A stretch of DNA of 64,000 nt from Alistipes dispar (GTDB lineage Bacteria; Bacteroidota; Bacteroidia; Bacteroidales; Rikenellaceae), in NCBI RefSeq assembly GCF_006542685.1, contig NZ_AP019736.1, forward strand, positions 1,972,001 to 2,036,000, in the 5' to 3' direction. A program made the position numbers and the translations under genes. Of this stretch, positions 1-6,205 are shown one piece after another; position 1 is the stretch's first letter, and every line of letters starts with the position of its first letter. Below the pieces are notes generated by a model. That model was not told the origin of the DNA and searched no databases. It worked only from the letters and a program-made list of their open reading frames with translations.

Positions 1-65
1 ACATGTACGCTTTCCTGTTCCAGAATATTGGCGTCCCGTACAGGCCCGTGGCGGAGCGGAAGTAA
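1..65 (+). CDS. 3' end of an unidentified coding region (partial)
   Basis: The frame starting at base 3 is open from the window edge to a TAA at 63-65 and would encode about 20 C-terminal residues ending in PVAERK. A rho-independent terminator follows within 50 bases, which supports this being the end of a real transcribed gene. Too little is visible to name a family. Confidence 0.4.
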   Translation, partial: MYAFLFQNIGVPYRPVAERK

Positions 66-110
66 GCGGCAGAAACGCGGTCCGGGCGAATAATCCGGAC
101 AAACAGGGAA

Positions 111-148
111 AATGCGGCCTCCGGACTGTCGGAGAAGCCGCATTTTTT
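111..148 (+). terminator. Rho-independent terminator
   Basis: AATGCGGC pairs with GCCGCATT around an inner TCCG/CGGA stem, and six T residues follow. It closes the transcript of the partial gene at the left edge and lies just before the promoter of the acyltransferase. Confidence 0.85.
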
Positions 149-149
149 C

Positions 150-157
150 TATCTTTG
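150..157 (+). promoter_or_regulatory. -7 promoter element of the acyltransferase gene
   Basis: TATCTTTG matches the Bacteroidetes -7 consensus TAnnTTTG exactly. It lies 44 bases before the ATG at 202 and directly after a terminator, so the acyltransferase has its own promoter. Confidence 0.7.
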
Positions 158-201
158 CCCCCGAATTTCCCCACGTAAAACCCTAACCGACCGATATCCG
201 C

Positions 202-1326
202 ATGTCCCGTATCTCCGCCGCCGCGTTCTCCGACACGAAACCCCACTACGATCTGCTCGACGGATTGCGCGGGGTCGCGGCCCTCACGGTGGTCTGTTTC
301 CACCTGTTCGAAGCCTATGCCACGAGCCACCTGGACCAGCGCATCAACCACGGCTACCTGGCCGTCGATTTCTTCTTCATCCTCTCGGGCTTCGTCGTGG
401 GGTACGCCTACGACGACCGCTGGACGAAGATGACCGTCAGGGAGTTCCTCACGAGGCGGCTCGTCCGCCTGCAACCGATGGTCGTCATCGGGGCGCTGAT
501 CGGCGCCGTCATGTTCTACACGCAGGGCTGTCCGGTCTGGGACGTTTCGGCGGTCCCGGTGGCGATGCTGCTCGTGGCGACGCTGATGAACGCCTTCATG
601 ATCCCTGCGACGCCCGGTGCGGAGATCCGCGGCGTGGGCGAGATGTATCCGCTCAACGGCCCCGCGTGGTCGCTCTTCTTCGAATATATAGGCAATGTGC
701 TCTACGCGCTGTTCATCCGCCGGCTGTCCACCCGCGCGCTTGCCGTGCTGGTCGCCGCGGCGGGTTGCGGGCTTGCCGCCTTCTCCGTCTGGGGGCCGCT
801 GGGGGACATCTGCGTCGGGTTCTCGCTGACCGGGGAGAACATCGTCGGCGGTTCGCTGCGGCTGCTGTTCGCCTTTCCGGCGGGCCTGCTGCTCTCCCGC
901 GTGTTCCGTCCGGTCCGGGTCCGCGGGGCGTTCTGGATCGGCACGCTGGCCGTCGTCGCCCTCGCGTCCGTGCCGCGGATCGGAGGAAGCGAACACCTGT
1001 GGATGAACGGCGTGTACGACGCTTTGTGCGCCGTCGTCCTCTTCCCGCTGATCGTCTGGATCGGGGCTTCGGGAAAGACCACGGACCGCGTGACTTCGCG
1101 CATCTGCAAATTCCTGGGGGACATTTCCTATCCGCTCTACATGGTGCACTATCCCTTCATCTACCTCTACTACGCCTGGGTCAAGAACGAGAACCTGACC
1201 TTCGGACAATCGCTGCCCGGGGCCGCGGCGCTCGTCGCGGGTTCCGTCGCGCTGGCCTGGCTCTGCCTGAGGTTTTACGACGAACCCGTGCGGCGCTTCC
1301 TCTCGAAGCGGCTGCTGCGGCAATGA
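202..1326 (+). CDS. Acyltransferase 3 (OafA-like) membrane protein
   Basis: The 374-residue protein has the acyltransferase-3 hallmarks. After a short N-terminus comes LDGLRGVAALTVVCFH (about residues 19-34), which holds the conserved arginine and histidine. A series of about ten hydrophobic segments follows, with FFFILSGFVVG near residue 57. The family moves acetyl or other acyl groups from the cytoplasmic face to extracellular sugars such as O-antigen, capsule or peptidoglycan. The target here cannot be read from the neighbours: an unrelated minus-strand acetyltransferase follows and no glycan cluster is adjacent. The ATG lies 44 bases after a good -7 box and is the natural start, since the family motif begins soon after it. 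Family assignment is firm; substrate is unknown. Confidence 0.9.
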   Translation: MSRISAAAFSDTKPHYDLLDGLRGVAALTVVCFHLFEAYATSHLDQRINHGYLAVDFFFILSGFVVGYAYDDRWTKMTVREFLTRRLVRLQPMVVIGALIGAVMFYTQGCPVWDVSAVPVAMLLVATLMNAFMIPATPGAEIRGVGEMYPLNGPAWSLFFEYIGNVLYALFIRRLSTRALAVLVAAAGCGLAAFSVWGPLGDICVGFSLTGENIVGGSLRLLFAFPAGLLLSRVFRPVRVRGAFWIGTLAVVALASVPRIGGSEHLWMNGVYDALCAVVLFPLIVWIGASGKTTDRVTSRICKFLGDISYPLYMVHYPFIYLYYAWVKNENLTFGQSLPGAAALVAGSVALAWLCLRFYDEPVRRFLSKRLLRQ

Positions 1327-1338
1327 CGGCCGGAGCGG

Positions 1339-1836
1339 TCACCTCCGTCCCGTGTACTCCATGGCATAGAGGTCGAATCCTTCGGCCCAGTAGTCCCTGC
1401 GCACCTCCCGCAGGACGAACCCCCGTTTTTCGTAGAACCGGTGGGCCTGTCGCGACGTCCGGACGGTGATGCGGCGTATGCCGCCGAGGGATTCGAGCTT
1501 TTCGATCCGGTATTCGAGCAGCCGGGTCCCCAGCGACCGGCCCTGCCAGGCGGGATGGACGATGTCCCAGCTGATCTTTGCGGTGGTTCCGCCGTCGGCG
1601 AAGTTGATTCCGCCGCACCCTGCGATCGTGCCGTTTGCGAGCAGGACGTAGTAGAGCTCCCTCCGGTGTTCAAGGTATTCGTCCAGATCGGCCTCTTCGG
1701 CCGGGGCGAAACTGGCGGGGGTGTTGAGCCGGATGAGGCGCAGTACGTCCGCTTTGTCTGCGGGCGTGTATTCCCGGATGACGACCGGGTCGGGCCGTCC
1801 GGCGGCGTGCGGATGATTCGGGGTTCGGGTGTCCAT
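1339..1836 (-). CDS. GNAT family N-acetyltransferase
   Basis: This 165-residue protein has a GNAT fold pattern: an N-terminal REYTPADKADV strand-helix, a central beta region, motif A with the acetyl-CoA pyrophosphate loop QGRSLGT (about residues 97-103), and the C-terminal RFYEKRGF signature typical of motif B. It would acetylate a small molecule or protein amine with acetyl-CoA. The substrate is not predictable. The gene is convergent with the acyltransferase (12 bases between stops). Its ATG lies only 4 bases downstream of a perfect -7 element, so the mRNA may have little or no leader. Confidence 0.88.
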   Translation of the reverse strand: MDTRTPNHPHAAGRPDPVVIREYTPADKADVLRLIRLNTPASFAPAEEADLDEYLEHRRELYYVLLANGTIAGCGGINFADGGTTAKISWDIVHPAWQGRSLGTRLLEYRIEKLESLGGIRRITVRTSRQAHRFYEKRGFVLREVRRDYWAEGFDLYAMEYTGRR

Positions 1837-1840
1837 ACGG

Positions 1841-1848
1841 CAAAGATA
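1841..1848 (-). promoter_or_regulatory. -7 element, near-leaderless promoter of the GNAT gene
   Basis: On the minus strand the sequence reads TATCTTTG, followed by only four bases (CCGT) before the ATG at 1836. With transcription starting a few bases after the element, the transcript would begin at or next to the start codon. Confidence 0.65.
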
Positions 1849-2040
1849 CGGATAATCGGGGACGATCCGCCGTCGCGGGACGGATTTCCTGCGGAGAGGA
1901 CCTTCCGGCCGCGTACCCGCCGCATGCCGCGCTCCGTCCGTCGGTTCCCGGGGCGGATTTCCGGACGGAACGTTCGGCGGGGCCGGTTCCGGGAGCAGAC
2001 CCGGGCCGCCGCGGCGGCAAAAGGGGCCGCGGGGCGAAAA

Positions 2041-2069
2041 AATGCGGCGGCATGCTCCCGGTCCGCATT
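2041..2069. other. Hairpin in the upstream region of the aspartate kinase gene
   Basis: The 372-base gap between the GNAT start and the aspartate kinase start holds GC-rich DNA with no convincing gene. Its one clear structure is AATGCGG pairing with CCGCATT around a 15-base loop, flanked by a run of A on one side and T on the other. It resembles a bidirectional terminator and sits where the -33 region of the kinase promoter would be. Confidence 0.35.
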
Positions 2070-2077
2070 ATTTTTCG

Positions 2078-2085
2078 TATTTTTG
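2078..2085 (+). promoter_or_regulatory. -7 element of the aspartate kinase gene
   Basis: TATTTTTG preceded by TTTTTCG matches the Bacteroidetes -7 consensus. It predicts a leader of roughly 115-120 bases before the ATG at 2209, long by the standard of this window. I see no obvious riboswitch or attenuator in that leader. Confidence 0.6.
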
Positions 2086-2208
2086 CACCGATTCGGGATG
2101 CCCGCCGGACCGTGTGCGGCGGAGCCGTGTGCCGGGCGTTTTGCCTTCCGTGCGCGGCCGGGCGTTCCGGACACCGGATTTTCGAACGACAAAGCCCTTT
2201 TACAGATC

Positions 2209-3465
2209 ATGAAAGTATATAAATTCGGCGGCGCTTCGGTCCGCAATGCCGACGGCGTGCGGAACCTGCGCAAGATCATCGACGACGAACAGAACCTCTT
2301 CATCATCGTTTCGGCGATGGGAAAGACGACCAATGCGCTGGAACGCGTGTTCGGTGCCGTGCAGCGGCACGATCCGCAGGCGGCCGGGGACGAGATCGCC
2401 TCGCTGCGCGAGTACCATGCCGCGATCATCGACGAATTGTGGCACGGTCCCAAACGGCTGGAGGCGGTCGAGCGGCTCTTCGGCGAGCTGGAGCGCGTGG
2501 CGGCCGGCGAGGGCTACGATCCCCGCGATGCGGAGTTGTGGTACGATACGATCGTGGCCTTCGGCGAGCTGGTCTCGACGACGATCATCTCCGAATACCT
2601 CAATTACGCCGGGGTGGCGAACCGCTGGATCGACATGCGCCGCTGCCTGCGCACCGAGCAGCGGCACAAGGACGCCGGCGTCGATCTGGCGGCGTCCGAA
2701 GCGTTGCTGAAAGGGGCGCTGGAGGGGTGTGCGGAGCGGATTTTCGTCGGGCAGGGCTTCATCGGCGGCGCGCCCGACGGTACGACGACGACGCTCGGCC
2801 GCGAAGGCTCGGACTACTCGGCCGCCGTGGTGGCCAATCTGCTCGACGCCGAGTCGATGTCGGTGTGGAAGGATGTGGACGGCGTGCTGAACGCCGACCC
2901 GAAGATCTTCCCCGACGCCGTGCAGATCGCCGAACTGAACTACCTCGATACGATCGAACTGGCTTACAGCGGCGCGCAGATCATACACCCGAAGACGATC
3001 AAGCCGCTGCAAAACAAGAACATTCCGCTCTATGTGCGGCCTTTCGGCGACAAGCGCAAGCCGGGTACGGTCATCCGCGGCATGTCGGCGCCGGTGGACG
3101 TGCCGATCCTGATTCTCAAGAAAGACCAGGTGCTGCTGACGATCCGTTCGCGCGACTTCTCGTTCGTGCTCGAGGAGAAGTTCGCCACGATCTTCTCGCT
3201 GCTCGAGCGTTTTCGCGTGAAGACCAATCTGATCCACAATTCGGCGGTCAATCTGAGCCTCTGCGTCGATAATTCGTGGCATATCGACGAGGCGGTCGGG
3301 GCGCTGCGCGAGGCGGGTTTCGACGTGATGAAGGCCGAGCGGATGGAGTTGCTGACCGTGCGCGGCTACACTCCCGAATTGTGGCGGCGTTACGCCGTCG
3401 GGCCGCAGGTTTTCGTCCGGCAGGCTACGCAGGCCACGGTGCGCATCGTGCGGAAACGCGAATAG
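2209..3465 (+). CDS. lysC: Aspartate kinase (monofunctional)
   Basis: The 418-residue product starts with MKVYKFGGASV, the amino-acid kinase motif of aspartokinases, and contains the substrate-site TTLGREGSDYSAA around residue 190. Two C-terminal ACT-like regulatory repeats follow. The enzyme phosphorylates L-aspartate with ATP, the first step to lysine, threonine, methionine and diaminopimelate. No homoserine dehydrogenase domain is attached. The start is set by the KFGG motif: the frame is open far upstream, but that part has no family resemblance. The next enzyme of the pathway, Asd, lies 8 kb downstream in a different unit. A lipoprotein gene follows after 7 bases. The symbol is generic, as the isoenzyme class cannot be told. 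Confidence 0.93.
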   Translation: MKVYKFGGASVRNADGVRNLRKIIDDEQNLFIIVSAMGKTTNALERVFGAVQRHDPQAAGDEIASLREYHAAIIDELWHGPKRLEAVERLFGELERVAAGEGYDPRDAELWYDTIVAFGELVSTTIISEYLNYAGVANRWIDMRRCLRTEQRHKDAGVDLAASEALLKGALEGCAERIFVGQGFIGGAPDGTTTTLGREGSDYSAAVVANLLDAESMSVWKDVDGVLNADPKIFPDAVQIAELNYLDTIELAYSGAQIIHPKTIKPLQNKNIPLYVRPFGDKRKPGTVIRGMSAPVDVPILILKKDQVLLTIRSRDFSFVLEEKFATIFSLLERFRVKTNLIHNSAVNLSLCVDNSWHIDEAVGALREAGFDVMKAERMELLTVRGYTPELWRRYAVGPQVFVRQATQATVRIVRKRE

Positions 3466-3472
3466 GCGGATT

Positions 3473-4555
3473 ATGAAACGCGGGACGTTGCGCGGTCTGT
3501 TGCTTGCTTCGCTGATCCGGGCCTTTTCCCTTGCCGGCTGTTCGGACGGCGGTCGGACAGACGACGGGCGGACGGTGTACGCCTTTGCCGAGCGGGACAC
3601 GATCGCCCTTTCCGAGCTTTTCGGGACGCGCGGGGTGCGGCGCGTGCGGCTGCACGCGCCGGACAACGTGCCGGCTGCCGCGGAGGGGTCGATCCTGCGC
3701 CTGGCCGGCGGCCGTCCGGTCGTGTGCGAACCGTTCGGAGCGGGACAGGGCGTCTGGCTCTTCGGCGAAGACGGCCGCTACATCGGCCCCGTGGGACGGG
3801 TCGGGCGCGGTCCGGGAGAGTATGTCGTTCCGATGAATGCGCTCGTAAGTCCCGGAGCGGATACCTTGTATGTCCTCGACGGTGCCACGCGCCGGATACT
3901 GACCTATTCGCTTCCCGAACGGACTTTCTGCGGAGACAGACCCTGGCCGTTCGACGCGCTGTTCACCCATATCGACCGTGCCGGAAACTTCGTGTGGTAC
4001 GTCTCCGCGGCGGGCCGGAATGCGGAGCGGTTCGAAACGCTCGTTGTGACGCGTCCCGACGGGACGCTGCTCGGGCAGGCGACGCCCGTGGAGCAACTGG
4101 ACCGTTACAGCGGGGCGTGGCAGGTGCTGACCCTTTTCCATGATGCGCCCGGCGGGGTGATGGCCCACCACCAGTTCCAGCCCGAATTTTTCTCCGCTCC
4201 CGGAGGCGAACCCCGGATCGGCGAGCTGCGGTTCGAGAACCACGCCTTCGCTCCCGCCTCCTATGCGTGGGACCGGGCGGATTTCCGGGAGGCGTGGCGG
4301 AAATCCCCCTTCGTGCAGTATTACGACCTGCTCGAGACCGCCGACCGGATGTACGTGCGCTTCGGTGCCGGAGAGAAACGCTATTTCGGCGTTTACGACA
4401 AGTCGCGGGGCAGGGGCGTTTACTGCGAGGCGTCGCGCATCGGCGACGATCTGGGACTGGGCGGCGTTCCGTGGATGAGCGGCGTGGACGGCGACCGTTT
4501 CTTCGGCCGGGCGACCGATCCCGAAACGATGGCCTCGGAGGTGGTCTGGCTGTAA
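3473..4555 (+). CDS. 6-bladed beta-propeller lipoprotein
   Basis: This 360-residue protein begins with a lipoprotein signal: KR residues, a hydrophobic stretch and the lipobox LAGC ending at about residue 23. The mature part contains VGRVGRGPGEY (about residues 107-117), the hallmark of the Bacteroidetes 6-bladed beta-propeller family (DUF5128 type), followed by repeated beta strands. Such proteins sit on the cell surface or in the periplasm and their biochemical role is mostly unknown. The gene starts 7 bases after the aspartate kinase stop and could be co-transcribed, although no functional link is evident. Family assignment rests on the GRGPGEY motif. Confidence 0.8.
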   Translation: MKRGTLRGLLLASLIRAFSLAGCSDGGRTDDGRTVYAFAERDTIALSELFGTRGVRRVRLHAPDNVPAAAEGSILRLAGGRPVVCEPFGAGQGVWLFGEDGRYIGPVGRVGRGPGEYVVPMNALVSPGADTLYVLDGATRRILTYSLPERTFCGDRPWPFDALFTHIDRAGNFVWYVSAAGRNAERFETLVVTRPDGTLLGQATPVEQLDRYSGAWQVLTLFHDAPGGVMAHHQFQPEFFSAPGGEPRIGELRFENHAFAPASYAWDRADFREAWRKSPFVQYYDLLETADRMYVRFGAGEKRYFGVYDKSRGRGVYCEASRIGDDLGLGGVPWMSGVDGDRFFGRATDPETMASEVVWL

Positions 4556-4583
4556 GCGGCGGTCTGCAACGACGTTGCCGCAC

Positions 4584-4611
4584 GGGCGCTCTTCCTCAGG
4601 GAGGAGCGCCC
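4584..4611. other. GC-rich hairpin between convergent genes
   Basis: GGGCGCTC pairs with GAGCGCCC across a 12-base loop that can itself pair partly. No T run follows on either strand, so it is not a classical terminator. It may still mark the transcript ends of the two converging genes. Confidence 0.35.
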
Positions 4612-4673
4612 GCCTCATTCCGGGAGAAGGAGACGATGCCGGCGATCCCGGCGTGTCCGGGTCCGGCGGGGCG

Positions 4674-5771
4674 TCACTGCCCCTGCCGCAGGTTGTGGAG
4701 AATGGCGACGACCGACTGGTCGCGGATTTCGCCCCGGCGGCGCATTTCGAAGATCGTGCGGACGATATAGCGTTCGATGTCGCGCTGGAGGCGGCGGTAG
4801 AGCGGGCATTTGGTGTAGTTCTCGTTGTCGAGCAGCACGTCGCGGATCGACCGCAGCGAGTTGGTGTAGTTCGCCATTTCGTTCTTGAGCGCCACGCCCC
4901 GTTTCTCGGAGGCGGTGATGCGGGCGATGGACATCTGCCGCAGTTTTTCGCACACGGTGTTCAGCAACACGAGCACCACGTTGTCCATGAGCGTGTGCCC
5001 GTGCATGAAAAGGTAGGTGTTCTCGGGCTTCAGCCCGCGGCTGCGGAGCTGCTCCTCGAACTCCCGCATCGGTTCGATCATCCGCGCGTTGCGCTGTTGC
5101 AGCAGGCGTTCGCGCTTCTCGACGTTGCGGCGGAGCCAGGCGAGCGTCCGTGCGCCGTTCTCCTCGAGGTCGAGGTAGCCTATGCGCACCGACTGCTTGA
5201 AATCCACGAGCGGGAAGACGTTTTCCGAGGCCAGCTGCGCCGAGAAGGCGTACCAGAGGAACAGCGGGTAGATCGTGCACGAGTACTCGTGCATGAAGCG
5301 CACGAAGTCGAAGATGTGCGTGTCGTTCTTGGTGGCCTTCACGCAGACGTTGTGCAGCGACGGGGCGTAGCAGAGGTAGTTCTCGGTGGCATAGGCGTAG
5401 GTGTGGAACATGTAGCGGGCGCCGTTCACCTCCTTCGACTGGTCGGTGCGTCCGGCGAAGAGGTAGTCGAAGTCCGAATCGACGCACAGCAGCAGCTCCT
5501 CCGACGAACGGGGAACCATCCCCAGCAGCACCTTCTTGCCTTTCGGCAGGTCGCCGCGGTCGGGGACCGAGATTTCGAAACGCAGGTAGGGATTCTGGAA
5601 ATGGTCGAAGATGCCGCGCCAGAAAGCCACGTCCTCGTAGCCTTCGACGTACACCCGCACGAGCCGCTGGTCGGGGTCGGCCGGGAGCGGCTGCGGCAGG
5701 TCGCCGGCCGTCCCGCGTCGCCGGGCGAAGGGGTTGAGCGTGCGGAGTTTTTCTCGAATCTTGCCAGCCAT
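4674..5771 (-). CDS. DUF4435 domain protein (TOPRIM-like)
   Basis: The 365-residue protein contains RVYVEGYEDVAFWRGIF (about residues 38-54) and LLLCVDSDFDYLF (about 91-103). These are the glutamate and DxD-type acidic motifs expected of the DUF4435/TOPRIM-like fold, which binds metal and is related to OLD-family nucleases. The remaining two thirds is mostly helical, with no signal peptide. The enzymatic role is undescribed as far as I know. The gene stands alone, divergent from the SUI1-like factor. I chose the ATG at 5771; a TTG nine bases earlier (5780) is in frame but lies inside the -7 element. Confidence 0.7.
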   Translation of the reverse strand: MAGKIREKLRTLNPFARRRGTAGDLPQPLPADPDQRLVRVYVEGYEDVAFWRGIFDHFQNPYLRFEISVPDRGDLPKGKKVLLGMVPRSSEELLLCVDSDFDYLFAGRTDQSKEVNGARYMFHTYAYATENYLCYAPSLHNVCVKATKNDTHIFDFVRFMHEYSCTIYPLFLWYAFSAQLASENVFPLVDFKQSVRIGYLDLEENGARTLAWLRRNVEKRERLLQQRNARMIEPMREFEEQLRSRGLKPENTYLFMHGHTLMDNVVLVLLNTVCEKLRQMSIARITASEKRGVALKNEMANYTNSLRSIRDVLLDNENYTKCPLYRRLQRDIERYIVRTIFEMRRRGEIRDQSVVAILHNLRQGQ

Positions 5772-5777
5772 ACGTCC

Positions 5778-5785
5778 CAAAGATA
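5778..5785 (-). promoter_or_regulatory. -7 element, near-leaderless promoter of the DUF4435 gene
   Basis: The minus strand reads TATCTTTG, with six bases left before the ATG at 5771. It is arranged back-to-back with the plus-strand element at 5796-5803. Confidence 0.6.
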
Positions 5786-5795
5786 AATATTTTCG

Positions 5796-5803
5796 TATTT
5801 TTG
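5796..5803 (+). promoter_or_regulatory. -7 element of the SUI1-like gene
   Basis: TATTTTTG preceded by TTTTCG is a perfect -7 consensus, 54 bases before the ATG at 5858. It probably drives the two-gene unit of the SUI1-like factor and the metalloprotease-like protein. Confidence 0.7.
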
Positions 5804-5857
5804 CGCAAAATAACGGCGCCGATTCGGCGTTTTATTCCTACTTTTCGAACAACGGAT

Positions 5858-6205
5858 ATGGCGGACAACGATTGGAAATCGCGGCTCGGGATGGTCTATT
5901 CGACCGATCCCGATTTCGAATACAGGACCGACGAGCGGCCCGAGACCGAGACGCTCCCTCCGGCGCGGCAGCAGTTGCGCGTGTGGCTCGACCGCAGGCA
6001 GCGGGCGGGCAAGGTCGTGACGCTCGTGCGGGGCTTCGTGGGCCGCGGGGCCGATCTGGCCGACCTGGCGCGCCTGCTCAAGACCCGCTGCGGCGTGGGC
6101 GGCGCGGCCAAGGAGGGCGAGATCGTCATTCAGGGCGACCACCGCGACCGCGTCGTGGAGATACTCACCAAAGCCGGCTACGGCTGTAAAAAAGCGGGGT
6201 CGTAG
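5858..6205 (+). CDS. SUI1/eIF1-family translation factor (YciH-like)
   Basis: The 115-residue protein has the SUI1 domain in its C-terminal two thirds: the basic RRQRAGKVVTLVRGF strand, then LLKTRCGVGGAAKEGEIVIQGDHRD (quoted here as a region, about residues 75-99), the most conserved part of eIF1 and bacterial YciH proteins. YciH is thought to influence start-codon selection or translation of certain mRNAs; its exact bacterial role is not settled. The ATG at 5858 follows a good promoter. The stop TAG is immediately followed by the GTG of the next gene, so the two are probably translationally coupled. Confidence 0.9.
   Translation: MADNDWKSRLGMVYSTDPDFEYRTDERPETETLPPARQQLRVWLDRRQRAGKVVTLVRGFVGRGADLADLARLLKTRCGVGGAAKEGEIVIQGDHRDRVVEILTKAGYGCKKAGS

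Noticed and set aside
1441..2208. N-terminal extension of aspartate kinase by more than 250 residues
   Set aside because: The extended part runs antisense through the GNAT gene and across a promoter and hairpin; the family N-terminus starts at 2209.
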